IMG/VR virus record: IMGVR_UViG_3300044613_002069
Coordinates: 1 to 42,414 of that record
Length of the DNA: 42,414 nt
Reading direction: 5' to 3' (one strand)
Source: a virus
The translations under genes and the position numbers were made by a program. The notes below the pieces were generated by a model, which was given only the letters and a program-made list of their open reading frames with translations, was not told the origin of the DNA and searched no databases. Numbering within the stretch: position 1 is the stretch's first letter; each line of letters opens with the position of its first letter. Below are positions 14,128-21,521 of the stretch, piece by piece.

Positions 14128-15478
14128 CGACTACCTCTTTTCTCTCACGAAGCGCCTCGTACACGCGGCCGTCCACAGTGGAGCGGCCATTGATTGTCGC
14201 GACGAGGTGATACACGAAAACTTTCTTCTCCTGCCCGGGGCGGTGCAGGCGGGCGACGGCCTGCTCGTATTCCGCGAGCGAGTAGCCGAGCGAATAGAAA
14301 AATGCGTAGCAGCAATTCCGCTCGCCGCAGCGCGTCATATCGACGCCGATGCCGCCCGATTGAATCTGAGTGATGAGCGTGTTCGTCTTGCCGGCCTGCC
14401 AGTCGGCTAGCTCGTTCGCGTGGCCTGAGAGTTCGCTGACCGTGCGGCCATCGGCGAGCGCCGCAGCCTTGGCCGCGGCAATGTCAGAAGTGAATCGGCA
14501 GAAGACCACAAGCGGCTCAGTCGTTGGCAGGTCTTGTAGTCTATCTGCCAGAGTCGCGGCCTTGGCTGGATGCTCGGCAATTTGGCTGGCCGCCGCCTCG
14601 CCGTCGAACCGAACGTACCCGCCGCAGATTTGCTGGATTCGTAGCAACTGCACCAAAGCGTTGGCCGGCGTCACCGTGCCCGCCTCGCAGACGGCACAGA
14701 ACTCAGTCTCCACCTCGCGGTAGAGCTTCGCCTCCTGCGGAGAGAGTTCGCAGGGCACGTCCTGAAACGTGATCGGCGGGAGATCGAGGACGTCGCACGA
14801 CCGCACATGGTGCGTCGTCGCGGCGATCTTCTTGTGGGCCTCGGGGAGATTCTTAAACCCGACGATGAAGTTCCGCCCCGGTGGCGTCACGGCGTAGTTC
14901 GCTTTGTGGAGCGTGTAGGACGTACCAAAAGTGGTGCAGTCCGGCGATTCGACGCTTCGATAGATCGCCCAGGCGTCAAGGATCGAATGCGGGATCAGCG
15001 TCCCCGACAACCCCAGCCGCTTCGCCTGCGGGTTCGCCTTCGTCATCTTTCCAGCCCAGCGGCTCGCCACCCCCGACGCAGACTTCAGCCGGTGAACCTC
15101 GTCCCACACCAAGAAATCCCACTTGGCCTTCTCAATGCCCTTGATGCGCCAGACCGATTCGTAGTTGCACACGACGATCACGGGCGACGTATCGGCAACC
15201 GCGGCCTGGAACGCCTTTTCCTTCGCGGCACTTGATGCCTTGTCCAGGGCGACGACGCGAATGTGCGGCGCCCAGAGGCTGACCTGCTTCACCCAGGCGC
15301 CGATGACGGCCTTCGGGCAGCAGACGAGGATTCGGCTCCCGCCGTGCTCGGCGAGCCACCGCTTGATTAGCTCGAGCGTCGTGCGGGTCTTGCCGCTGCC
15401 CATGCCGTGGTGCCAGATGGCCCACGGCCTGCTCCACGCCCAAGCAATCGCGTCTTCCTGGTGTCGCCAGATCGGCAT
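14075..15478 (-). CDS. SNF2-type superfamily 2 helicase/translocase
   Basis: 467 residues. Motifs: RHQEDAIAWA (Q-motif region), GMGSGKT (25-31, Walker A), ILVCCPKAVIGAWVKQ (Ia), FLVWDEVHRLKS (DEVH, motif II), RLGLSGTLIPHS (III), then the second RecA domain with PLVVFCRFTSDI, TNTLITQIQSGGIGVDMTRC (V) and VARLHRPGQEKKVFVYHLV (VI, RxHRxGQ form). It is the minimal phage SNF2 type, lacking chromatin-related domains. It probably moves on double-stranded DNA in replication or repair. ATG at 15478 has GGAGGAG upstream. It is the first gene of the leftward replication group. Confidence 0.92.
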   Translation of the reverse strand: MPIWRHQEDAIAWAWSRPWAIWHHGMGSGKTRTTLELIKRWLAEHGGSRILVCCPKAVIGAWVKQVSLWAPHIRVVALDKASSAAKEKAFQAAVADTSPVIVVCNYESVWRIKGIEKAKWDFLVWDEVHRLKSASGVASRWAGKMTKANPQAKRLGLSGTLIPHSILDAWAIYRSVESPDCTTFGTSYTLHKANYAVTPPGRNFIVGFKNLPEAHKKIAATTHHVRSCDVLDLPPITFQDVPCELSPQEAKLYREVETEFCAVCEAGTVTPANALVQLLRIQQICGGYVRFDGEAAASQIAEHPAKAATLADRLQDLPTTEPLVVFCRFTSDIAAAKAAALADGRTVSELSGHANELADWQAGKTNTLITQIQSGGIGVDMTRCGERNCCYAFFYSLGYSLAEYEQAVARLHRPGQEKKVFVYHLVATINGRSTVDGRVYEALRERKEVVDVIIRGFSRHNTTAGAR

Positions 15479-15537
15479 CGCCGCTCCTCCGTGAGTTCGG
15501 AGAGGGTAGCGGCTGATTGCCTACATGACAAGACCAC

Positions 15538-16098
15538 CTATTTCACTTTTTTCGAGCGTGGCCTGCCGACCTTCGTCCCGGCGGCTTCTGCGGCCTTCGT
15601 GACGCGGGCGTGCTCGAGACACGACCGCCGGGAGATAATCCAGTTCCTGGCCCCGGTCTTCACGCCCCGCGGATTCCACGGGACGCGGCCCGTGATCTTT
15701 CCCTGCCCGATGAGGCGGGCGATGAGCGACGGGTGGACACCTAGTATGTCGGCTGCCTCAGCCAGCGTAATCGCGTCGTCAAAGGCGATCGGAACCTTCA
15801 CGGCCTTGATCCGGCGGATCGCCTCGGGCCGCAGGTGGAGCCACGCCCTGGGCCGCCGCTCCGTCTTCCCGCCGCGGGCGGCGCATTTTTCCTCGTAGTC
15901 CTGGTAATTTGCCTCGCACTCAGCCCCGTCGTAGATCGACACGAACCGCGTCGGATCGTCGGAATAGGCCGACGTCATCACCATGCGGGCTGTGAGGACG
16001 CCTTTCGCGGTCAGCTTCTGGGGCTGGCCGAAGTGGACGCCCATGAGGGCAGCGGCCTCGTAGGAGCCGAGAGCTTGGTCATAGAATTTCTTTGCCAT
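15538..16098 (-). CDS. Excisionase-like HTH DNA-binding protein
   Basis: 186 residues from ATG at 16098 (TTG at 16107 is an alternative). The C-terminal part carries a MerR/excisionase-type winged HTH: ITLAEAADILGVHPSLIARLIGQGKITG, followed by NWIISRRSCLEHA and a basic tail (GRPRSKKVK). The N-terminal 110 residues (SYEAAALMGVHFGQPQKLTAKGVL) could hold a second HTH-like unit. It is divergent from the plus-strand lysogeny genes, with a paired-arm hairpin between them. Excision factor or lysogeny switch regulator is most likely. Confidence 0.75.
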   Translation of the reverse strand: MAKKFYDQALGSYEAAALMGVHFGQPQKLTAKGVLTARMVMTSAYSDDPTRFVSIYDGAECEANYQDYEEKCAARGGKTERRPRAWLHLRPEAIRRIKAVKVPIAFDDAITLAEAADILGVHPSLIARLIGQGKITGRVPWNPRGVKTGARNWIISRRSCLEHARVTKAAEAAGTKVGRPRSKKVK

Positions 16099-16113
16099 CT
16101 TTCCCAATCAGGT

Positions 16114-16155
16114 AAGGTGTCGTGGCCGCTTTAGACGCCACGAATGCTACACCTT
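16114..16155. promoter_or_regulatory. Imperfect palindrome in divergent intergenic region
   Basis: AAGGTGT (16114-16120) pairs with ACACCTT (16149-16155) and CGTGGC (16121-16126) pairs with GCCACG (16137-16142), with a small asymmetric bulge. It lies in the 138-base gap between the leftward HTH gene and the rightward 69-residue gene, where an operator would be expected. On the plus strand a TTGACA (16167-16172) follows and could belong to a rightward promoter. Confidence 0.45.
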
Positions 16156-16236
16156 CCTGTTTGGCCTTGACAATGCAAGTGGAGGCGGCAACAGTCTAAT
16201 GCTGTGGACGGCATAACCCGCAAGGAGGCCCACAGC

Positions 16237-16446
16237 ATGGCCGCAAAACGATGGATCGTAGTGATTGATTGGGTTGACGGTGACGTGTCCGATTCTGACG
16301 AGGTTGTGGTCGTTTGCCAAGACGACGAGACGGCGATTAGCAGAGCCAAGGCCAAATGGCGAATGATCATCGGTGCCCAGTGGCCTCACTGCCGAATCAA
16401 AAAAGTTGAAATCCTAACTCCAGCACGGCTGCGGAGTTTTGCCTAG
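16237..16446 (+). CDS. Small plus-strand protein of the lysogeny region
   Basis: 69 residues from ATG at 16237, chosen over an in-frame ATG at 16204 because AAGGAGG lies 8 bases upstream. The product is beta-rich then basic helix: RWIVVIDWVDGDVSDSDEVVVVCQDDETAISRAKAKWRMI, ending HCRIKKVEILTPARL. It is one of only two clear plus-strand genes in the window, directly before a recombinase. Family unknown; it could be a small regulator of that recombinase or of the lysogeny switch. Confidence 0.65.
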   Translation: MAAKRWIVVIDWVDGDVSDSDEVVVVCQDDETAISRAKAKWRMIIGAQWPHCRIKKVEILTPARLRSFA

Positions 16447-16454
16447 TTCGCACG

Positions 16455-16499
16455 GAGGTGGCACTTTTAGGGGGCGGCCCCCCAAGTGATGAGCACCTC
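16455..16499 (+). other. Nested hairpin next to the plus-strand recombinase
   Basis: Three stacked stems: GAGGTG (16455-16460) with CACCTC (16494-16499), CACTT (16462-16466) with AAGTG (16484-16488), and GGGGG (16470-16474) with CCCCC (16478-16482). The structure fills the gap between the stop of the 69-residue gene and the recombinase ATG at 16502, and it hides the only purine-rich ribosome site (GGAGGTG). It may be a translation switch, a terminator without a U tract, or a folded recombination site. Confidence 0.6.
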
Positions 16500-16501
16500 T
16501 G

Positions 16502-17380
16502 ATGCTACTCCGCGACCTCCTTCGCGACGTTTACGCGCCGCTGAAGGGCATCTGCGACCGCACGATCGAACTGTACCAGTTCACCATCGACGCATACGCG
16601 CAAGTGCTCGGCCGCGAGCCGACGCTCGCCGACCTCGAGGAGCTGTCGGTGGCGAGATTCCTCGCCCACCGCGTGCGGACGCGATCGCCGGCCACTGCCG
16701 CCAAGGATCGCAGCCAGCTCCGCGCCCTCTGGGAGTTCGCCTCTCGGCGCAAACTTGTCGACACCTGGCCGACGATCCCGCTGATCAAGGTGCCGGAGCG
16801 GGTGCCGGAAGCCTGGGTGACGTCGGAAATGGAGCGGCTCCTGGCCTCTGCGGCGCAGGAAACCACCGCCTACGAGGGCATCCCGGCGTCGCTCTGGTGG
16901 AAGGCCCTGGTACTTCTCGCCTATGACTCAGGCGAGCGCGCGTCGGCTCTGGTCGCCCTCCGGTGGGAGAACGTCCGTGGCTGCAACGTGATCTTCCGGG
17001 CCGAGGACCGGAAGGGCCGCCGCCGCGACATCCTCCGCGAGATCAGCGTTCACACCGCCGACGCGATCCTGGCGATCAAGGGCGACCGATCACCAGGCGA
17101 CCTCGTCTTTCCTTGGCCGCGGTGCCGCTCGTATCTCTGGCGGCGGCTGGAGATCATCCTTGAGCGGGCGGGGCTGCCGGCGGGCCGGAAGGACAAGTTT
17201 CACCGCATCCGCAAGACGACGGCCTCCTACTACCAGGCCGCGGGCGGGTCGGCCCAGTGGCTGCTCGATCACGCCGATCCGGCGACGACTAGGAAATACC
17301 TTGATCCCCGGATCGTGCGGGGGCAGCCCGCGCCGGAAATCATCCCGCCGATTGGTTTGCCTCCAGCAGCCGCGGGGTGA
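16502..17380 (+). CDS. Tyrosine recombinase (plus strand)
   Basis: 292 residues. The N-terminal 90 residues are a SAM-like/core-binding domain (TIELYQFTIDAYAQVLG, SQLRALWEFASRRKL). The catalytic domain holds R146 (YDSGERASALVALRW), K171 (EDRKGRRRD), H234 and R237 (KFHRIRKTTASYY), H257 (LLDHADPATT) and Y266 (TRKYLDP). All active residues look present. ATG at 16502 lacks a good ribosome site because the nearby GGAGGTG sits in a hairpin, so expression may be controlled there. The last 41 bases overlap the tail of the oppositely directed recombinase. It probably catalyses integration or another site-specific exchange. Confidence 0.9.
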   Translation: MLLRDLLRDVYAPLKGICDRTIELYQFTIDAYAQVLGREPTLADLEELSVARFLAHRVRTRSPATAAKDRSQLRALWEFASRRKLVDTWPTIPLIKVPERVPEAWVTSEMERLLASAAQETTAYEGIPASLWWKALVLLAYDSGERASALVALRWENVRGCNVIFRAEDRKGRRRDILREISVHTADAILAIKGDRSPGDLVFPWPRCRSYLWRRLEIILERAGLPAGRKDKFHRIRKTTASYYQAAGGSAQWLLDHADPATTRKYLDPRIVRGQPAPEIIPPIGLPPAAAG

Positions 17381-18176
17381 CTGGCGTCGTCTTCCTGACC
17401 TGACCCCAGTCGATGTACGCCTGGGCGGCGAGCGTGGCCGTCCGGTGGCCCAGATGCAGCGAAGCCTTGCCTGGGGCAACCATCTCAATGTGGGTGGCTC
17501 CGCTCCTTCGCAGCCACTTGCTCGTGCCGTCGAGGCCGCATCGGTCTAGGTGCTCACGCATATGCCTCATTGCCATCCGCCGGCCGCAGGCCCATCCAAG
17601 GATCGACCCGTCGGGGGAGGCCGCCAGCATTGCGGTCACGGCGTCCAGGCAGGCCGGCGAGAGCACTTTGACGATAGGGTCGCCGGTCTTCGCCTGCGTC
17701 CACCGCAGGGTGTCGCCGTCGATGTGCTTTCTGGTCATGGCGAACAGGTCGCCGCGGCGTGCCCCGGCTTCGTAGCCCAGGAGAATCCACGCCCGCAGGA
17801 ACTTGCCGAGGCTCGCGCCGCTGCGAAGTCTCTTTGTGTCGCATTTCGCCGTCATCGCGATTGCGTGCTGGAGTTGCTCGACCGTCCAGGCCCGTGTCGG
17901 CAGCTTCCGCGACTTGATCCGCATGATTCCGCGCGGCATCGCCGGGAGCAGTTCGTTCTCGTAGGCCCACTTCCAGAGCGTGAGCAGGATCGTCCGCTCC
18001 GACCGGCAGGTGAGCGGCGAGATGACTTTCAGTCGCTCCTGGAGGTAGGCGTTGAGCCGCTCCTTCGTCACGACGCGGCAGCGGCCGGCGATTCGTCGGA
18101 CGTTGGCGTCGTAGGTGCCAGAGACAACGCGGGACTCAAGGTATCGGCGGGCGATCTCGATGAACGTGATTTCCAT
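17340..18176 (-). CDS. int: Phage integrase, tyrosine recombinase (minus strand)
   Basis: 278 residues from ATG at 18176 with GGGAGG upstream. It has a short N-terminal arm domain (EITFIEIARRYLESRVVSG), a core-binding region (LTCRSERTILLTLWKWAYENELL), then R140 (EAGARRGDLFAMTRK), K163 (QAKTGD), R223 (KWLRRSGATHIE; the usual box II His is K here), H244 (LHLGHRTATLAAQ) and Y254 (AQAYIDWGQV). This resembles phage and genomic-island integrases. The 3' end overlaps the convergent recombinase. The ribosome site can be paired within a leader hairpin at 18181-18216. Confidence 0.9.
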   Translation of the reverse strand: MEITFIEIARRYLESRVVSGTYDANVRRIAGRCRVVTKERLNAYLQERLKVISPLTCRSERTILLTLWKWAYENELLPAMPRGIMRIKSRKLPTRAWTVEQLQHAIAMTAKCDTKRLRSGASLGKFLRAWILLGYEAGARRGDLFAMTRKHIDGDTLRWTQAKTGDPIVKVLSPACLDAVTAMLAASPDGSILGWACGRRMAMRHMREHLDRCGLDGTSKWLRRSGATHIEMVAPGKASLHLGHRTATLAAQAYIDWGQVRKTTPVTPRLLEANQSAG

Positions 18177-18180
18177 GCTT

Positions 18181-18216
18181 TGTAGCCTCCCTTTCCGTGG
18201 GTGGAGGTAGGCTACA
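18181..18216 (-). promoter_or_regulatory. Leader hairpin that can cover the integrase ribosome site
   Basis: TGTAGCC (18181-18187) pairs with GGCTACA (18210-18216), and the adjacent CTCC pairs with GGAG at 18203-18206. In the minus-strand message this folds the GGGAGG ribosome site of the integrase into the stem. The right arm is part of a 10-base direct repeat, CTACATGACA, found at 18212-18221 and again at 15521-15530. Confidence 0.5.
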
Positions 18217-18252
18217 TGACAGGAATTCGGCGTCAATGGCCCTGCGCGAGGA

Positions 18253-18543
18253 TTACTCCTCGCGAACCAGGGTCACGCCGAACTCGCCGGGCTTTGCTGG
18301 GGGGATCGTGTCGGCAGCGACGAACTCGAACACGGCTGGCTCGCTGACATTGCCGGCGTCATCGACGTCCACGAGGGTCAGGACGACGGCGTCGTTGTCG
18401 GCAAAGCCGTGCTCGCCGAACGAGGTTGCGTCGGCTTCAAAGTCGGCCTGCTCACGGGCCTCGCCGTTTACGGTGACGGACAGGCGCCGAGAGACAACGT
18501 CGGCGTCGACGGCGGGGGCGGCGGAAACAGCGTAGATCAGCAT
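18253..18543 (-). CDS. Ig-like/beta-sandwich small protein
   Basis: 96 residues from ATG at 18543. The composition is beta-rich and acidic: VSRRLSVTVNGEAREQADFEADATSFGEHGFADNDAVVLTLVDVDDAGNVSEPAVFEFVAADTIPPAKPGEFGV. The phrases 'VDDAGNVSEP' and 'DTIPPAKPGEFGV' are typical of bacterial Ig-like or fibronectin-type folds and, from memory, of a family of small phage proteins. It could decorate the virion, though it sits among non-structural genes. A TGCTATACT extended -10 at 18655-18663 may drive it. Confidence 0.7.
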   Translation of the reverse strand: MLIYAVSAAPAVDADVVSRRLSVTVNGEAREQADFEADATSFGEHGFADNDAVVLTLVDVDDAGNVSEPAVFEFVAADTIPPAKPGEFGVTLVREE

Positions 18544-18666
18544 CTGGAGCCTCTGGGTTATGGGGCGAGCGCGAAGACCGACTGGCCTTGTTTGCTTGCG
18601 AACGAGCCTCGCGAGCTGTCGCTCAATTCCGCGACTGAAAGGCCACATAACAACAGTATAGCAAAG

Positions 18667-18924
18667 TCACTTGTGCTGCGGCACCCGTCGGGGCTGGGCG
18701 GGGTGGTCGATGCCGTACATCGCGTTGCCCATGACGCGAACCTCCGAGCTGTCGACGTGCGCAACGCCGCCGCCGTCGAACTGATGGACGAGCCAGACCG
18801 TGTTGATCGACGGGCCGTAGTCGATGAGGAACAGCGCGTGCCCCTCACCCAGCGGCGTCGTGACCCAGATCGGCGGGTTGCATTGGAGGATCATTCGTTC
18901 TCTCGCCGCTGTAGCGCACTTCAT
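18667..18924 (-). CDS. Small conserved-looking phage protein
   Basis: 85 residues from ATG at 18924 (ATGA overlap with the methyltransferase); an internal ATG at 18894 is an alternative. The sequence ILQCNPPIWVTTPLGEGHALFLIDYGPSINTVWLVHQFDGGGVAHVDSSEVRVMGNAMYG is a compact beta protein. From memory, similar proteins occur in many phages as hypothetical proteins; function unknown. Confidence 0.75.
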   Translation of the reverse strand: MKCATAARERMILQCNPPIWVTTPLGEGHALFLIDYGPSINTVWLVHQFDGGGVAHVDSSEVRVMGNAMYGIDHPAQPRRVPQHK

Positions 18925-19814
18925 GCAGCCGCCAACTTGTATGGCTCGACAAGGTGCCGCAGTATGCCTGCGGCCCACGGTGGCGGAAGCAGTGCGCCGC
19001 AAATGCTGAAACGCTTCGTCTTGCTGCCTTGGAATGGCATCCCAGCCCAAGCGCCCTGTAGCACCGCCATCTCGTCTAGCGTCACCTCGAACGATCCAGG
19101 CGCATTCTGGCGAGGGCCGTCTCCAGCCTTGCGGTATCCGGGGGCCGAGACGACGTGCGGGCAGAACGACCGGACGATCGTTGTGGCTGGCCGCTCCTTG
19201 GCCCACTGCGGCAGGTCGGTCCTGTGCGGTAAAGCCTCGGCCGCCGTAATCCACTTCCGCTTCGTTGTCCCGAACAGGTCTGGCCTGGATTGCGGACGCC
19301 TCGCAAACGTCCCTGGCAACGGGGCTGGGTTGATGCCGTTTCTCGTCGCAAACAGGAAGGCCCGCTTACGGCTTTGCGGAACCCCATAGTCGGCCGCATT
19401 GAGAATCCCTGTCCACGCACGGTAGCCAATGTCTCGCAGCCACTCGGCGTATTCATTCCACATTGGCAGCACGGGCGGCACTTCCTCAAAGGCCACGAAA
19501 TCCGGCAGGTGGGCCTCGATGAACCGTTTCGGCTGATAGATCAACAGGCCGCGCTCGTCTGCCAGCCCTCTTTGTTTTCCTGCCTGAGAAAACGTCTGGC
19601 ATGGCGGCGATGCGATCAGCCCGTCTATCTGCTTCCAAGCGTCCACGGGAATATCCCTCACGTCCGCGTGGATGGTTTGTAGCCCAAGAGCATCCCGCGT
19701 CGCGGCGATGTCGGCATCGAACTCGACGCCAACGTCCTCAAACCCAAGCGATCGGAGGCCAAGCGACCAACCGCCTGGGCCGGCGAACAGGTCAACGATT
19801 GTGGGGCCGCTCAT
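18921..19814 (-). CDS. DNA cytosine-C5 methyltransferase
   Basis: 297 residues from ATG at 19814 (ATGA overlap). Motifs: FAGPGG (10-15, motif I), the catalytic loop SPPCQTFSQAGKQRG with C72 (motif IV), AFEEVPPVL (motif VI, ENV read as EEV), YGVPQSRKRAFLFATR (motif VIII) and a motif X-like FSICGALLPPPWAAGIL where the usual GNAVPP is ICGALLPP. The target-recognition region is about residues 160-250. It adds methyl to cytosine in a target site, most likely to protect phage DNA from host restriction. A solitary enzyme: no partner endonuclease gene is seen. The changes in motifs VI and X mean activity should be tested. Confidence 0.87.
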   Translation of the reverse strand: MSGPTIVDLFAGPGGWSLGLRSLGFEDVGVEFDADIAATRDALGLQTIHADVRDIPVDAWKQIDGLIASPPCQTFSQAGKQRGLADERGLLIYQPKRFIEAHLPDFVAFEEVPPVLPMWNEYAEWLRDIGYRAWTGILNAADYGVPQSRKRAFLFATRNGINPAPLPGTFARRPQSRPDLFGTTKRKWITAAEALPHRTDLPQWAKERPATTIVRSFCPHVVSAPGYRKAGDGPRQNAPGSFEVTLDEMAVLQGAWAGMPFQGSKTKRFSICGALLPPPWAAGILRHLVEPYKLAAA

Positions 19815-20482
19815 TCTGGCTTCTCCACCACATAACCCTGGAAGTCGCCGTAGGCAAAAAACAACCACGGGCGAAACGCCGTAAGCATCTGGCAGTCCAC
19901 AGGCCGTAGCACGCCGGCAATCGAAACCTCTTTGGAAACGACGGCTTGTGGTGGCGAACCTGCCCGCAGTTTTGCGGCGGATAAGAGGAGGCGGCTGGCC
20001 GTTGCGTTTCCTCGCTGCTCGATGCGTTCAAGCAAGATCAACGCGCCGCCGGGGCAAACGCTCTGCATGATCCGCTCTACCAGCGACCGGCGTTTCCTGG
20101 GGGCCACAAACCCCAGCGTAAGAAACGACACGGCAACGTCGCACTCTGGTATCTCAATGTCCTCAATGCGAGACGTTATGACGTTCCCAATGCCTTTGAA
20201 CCGGCTCGCCATTTCATGTGACGGCTCGACGTTGACGACCGTGGCGTGCCTTTCCTCGATCACGCTTCGGCAGGCGGCCGACACGTTTCCGGTCGATGCC
20301 CCGATATCAAGCAGCGTTCCGCCGTCCTGCAAATAAAACCGGACCAGATCGGCGACGGCTTCGGTCGCCAATTCGTAGAAGGGCAGTTGCTCGCGGACGT
20401 GCGAGTCAAAATGGCTCGCCACCGATGGCAACTCAAACGACCACTGGGCAGGCGTCTCGAAAGAAGATCGCAGCGCATCCAT
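19811..20482 (-). CDS. CmoA-like SAM-dependent methyltransferase
   Basis: 223 residues. It begins with a region like tRNA cmo5U methyltransferase CmoA (HFDSHVREQLPFYELATEAVADLVRFYL), then motif I GTLLDIGASTGNVSAACRS near residue 58, VVNVEPSHEMASRF (motif II) and DVAVSFLTLGFVAPRKRRSLVERI (post-IV). CmoA uses carboxy-SAM in tRNA wobble-uridine modification. Phage relatives are known, but their substrate is unclear and CmoA-specific arginines cannot be checked here. It could modify tRNA or a small molecule. It lies between the two C5 methyltransferases, preceded by a 29-base repeat. Confidence 0.8.
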   Translation of the reverse strand: MDALRSSFETPAQWSFELPSVASHFDSHVREQLPFYELATEAVADLVRFYLQDGGTLLDIGASTGNVSAACRSVIEERHATVVNVEPSHEMASRFKGIGNVITSRIEDIEIPECDVAVSFLTLGFVAPRKRRSLVERIMQSVCPGGALILLERIEQRGNATASRLLLSAAKLRAGSPPQAVVSKEVSIAGVLRPVDCQMLTAFRPWLFFAYGDFQGYVVEKPE

Positions 20483-20507
20483 ACGGGAATCCTTTCGATC
20501 CCGATCC

Positions 20508-20536
20508 TACGCGCGGCGTCTACTTCTGAAATGCCC
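20508..20536 (-). repeat. 29-base repeat, copy B, before the CmoA-like gene
   Basis: Matches copy A (21522-21550) at 26 of 29 positions. Core on the plus strand: TACGCGCGG, then GTC and TTCTGAAATGCCC. Copy B lies 26 bases ahead of the ATG at 20482. Two copies in front of two methyltransferase genes suggest a shared operator or promoter. Confidence 0.65.
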
Positions 20537-20574
20537 TCAACCGTCGGGCGCGACGCGATATTCGCTCAAGAGCG

Positions 20575-20757
20575 TCACTTCGTCCGTTCCAGCAGCCCTC
20601 GCAGGGTGGCGGGGATGCTGTCATCCAGAGGATACGCCGCAATGGCGAACTCCATAGCGCGCCGCTCCGCGACGGTGAGCCGCAGGCGGGCAATCTCCTC
20701 CTGCAACTCCTCGTAGGATGGCGTGTCTACGAACCGCCCAATAGGCGCTGGCTTCAT
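20575..20757 (-). CDS. Small coiled-coil protein
   Basis: 60 residues from ATG at 20757. A short N-terminus (MKPAPIGRFVDTPS) is followed by a helix with heptad spacing (YEELQEEIARLRLTVAERRAMEFAIAAY). It ends with helical TLRGLLERTK. It resembles in size and build the 57-residue protein at 21589-21762. Function unknown. Confidence 0.6.
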   Translation of the reverse strand: MKPAPIGRFVDTPSYEELQEEIARLRLTVAERRAMEFAIAAYPLDDSIPATLRGLLERTK

Positions 20758-20773
20758 GCGTCTCTCTCTGATT

Positions 20774-21511
20774 TCAGTAGCGCAACGCACTCTCAACGAT
20801 CGCTCGCCCTAGTGCTTCGACCACCTGCGGCACTACGGCGTTGCCGAGGCATCTAAGTCGGTCCACCCTTCTGGAAACCCCATCATCTGCTCTGCGGACC
20901 CAGGATCGAGCGTCCCGCGCCCGACGTTGACCCAAAGCCAGTCGGTCATAGTCATCCCGTCGCTCAACGACCTGCCTTTGGCCGTTCCGTTGCGACTGCC
21001 CCGTGAGTCGCCCGCCACAAGGGTAGGCAATAATCCACACCCGGTCGCGGAATTGAGGGGCACCAACTGCGGCAGCCGGAATACAGTGCCATTCCGCATC
21101 GTACCCGAGCGAGGCCAAGTCTCCGAGAACGTCTCCCATCCCTCGAACAAGCAACGCTGAGACGTTTTCCACAAGGACGAACCGTGGTCGAAGGACGCCA
21201 ATGATCCTGGCGAACTCTGCCCATAGCCCGCTTCGCTCGCCGGCAAGCCCTCGCTTGGCTCCGGCGTTACTGATGTCTTGGCAGGGGAAGCCGCCGCAGA
21301 TGAGATCGACGCCCCAATCTCGGTCGGCTGTTGGGAAAGTCCGCACGTCATCGTGTCGTGGGACGTGCGGCCAATGCTTGGCAAGAACACGGTTGGCGTA
21401 GTCATCTATTTCTACTTGCCACTTGCAGACCATCCCGGCGCGTTCGAGGCCGAGATCAAAGCCGCCGATGCCCGCAAACAGCGACCCGAATGTGAGTGGC
21501 TTCCTTTCCAT
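20774..21511 (-). CDS. DNA cytosine-C5 methyltransferase (compact)
   Basis: 245 residues. Motif I SLFAGIGGFDLGLE (10-23), motif IV GGFPCQDISNAG with C77, motif VI VLVENVSALL (ENV 115-117), motif VIII GAPQFRDRVWIIA and motif X LGNAVVPQVVEALG (222-235) are all present. The stretch between motifs VIII and X is only about 60 residues, so the target-recognition domain is very short; the whole is below the usual 300-plus. The same DNA also encodes a 190-residue ORF in another frame of the same strand. The gene is preceded 10 bases upstream by a 29-base repeat. Likely protects phage DNA; the target sequence is unknown. Confidence 0.88.
   Translation of the reverse strand: MERKPLTFGSLFAGIGGFDLGLERAGMVCKWQVEIDDYANRVLAKHWPHVPRHDDVRTFPTADRDWGVDLICGGFPCQDISNAGAKRGLAGERSGLWAEFARIIGVLRPRFVLVENVSALLVRGMGDVLGDLASLGYDAEWHCIPAAAVGAPQFRDRVWIIAYPCGGRLTGQSQRNGQRQVVERRDDYDRLALGQRRARDARSWVRRADDGVSRRVDRLRCLGNAVVPQVVEALGRAIVESALRY
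20833..21405 (-). CDS. Overlapping-frame ORF inside the methyltransferase gene
   Basis: 190 codons in a second frame of the same strand, wholly inside the C5 methyltransferase. It is not random-looking: TVFLPSIGRTSHDTMTCGL, then SLWKTSQRCLFEGWETFSETW, PRSGTMRNGTVFRLPQLVPL, LLPTLVAGDSRGSRN and near the end MMGFPEGWTDLDASATP. From memory, proteins with these phrases are annotated on their own in many phages, next to or overlapping C5 methyltransferases. The ATG at 21405 has no clear ribosome site, so expression is uncertain. It may be a true dual-coded gene or a by-product of conserved DNA in the methyltransferase frame. Confidence 0.4.
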   Translation of the reverse strand: MTTPTVFLPSIGRTSHDTMTCGLSQQPTEIGASISSAAASPAKTSVTPEPSEGLPASEAGYGQSSPGSLASFDHGSSLWKTSQRCLFEGWETFSETWPRSGTMRNGTVFRLPQLVPLNSATGCGLLPTLVAGDSRGSRNGTAKGRSLSDGMTMTDWLWVNVGRGTLDPGSAEQMMGFPEGWTDLDASATP

Positions 21512-21521
21512 GCCACCAACA

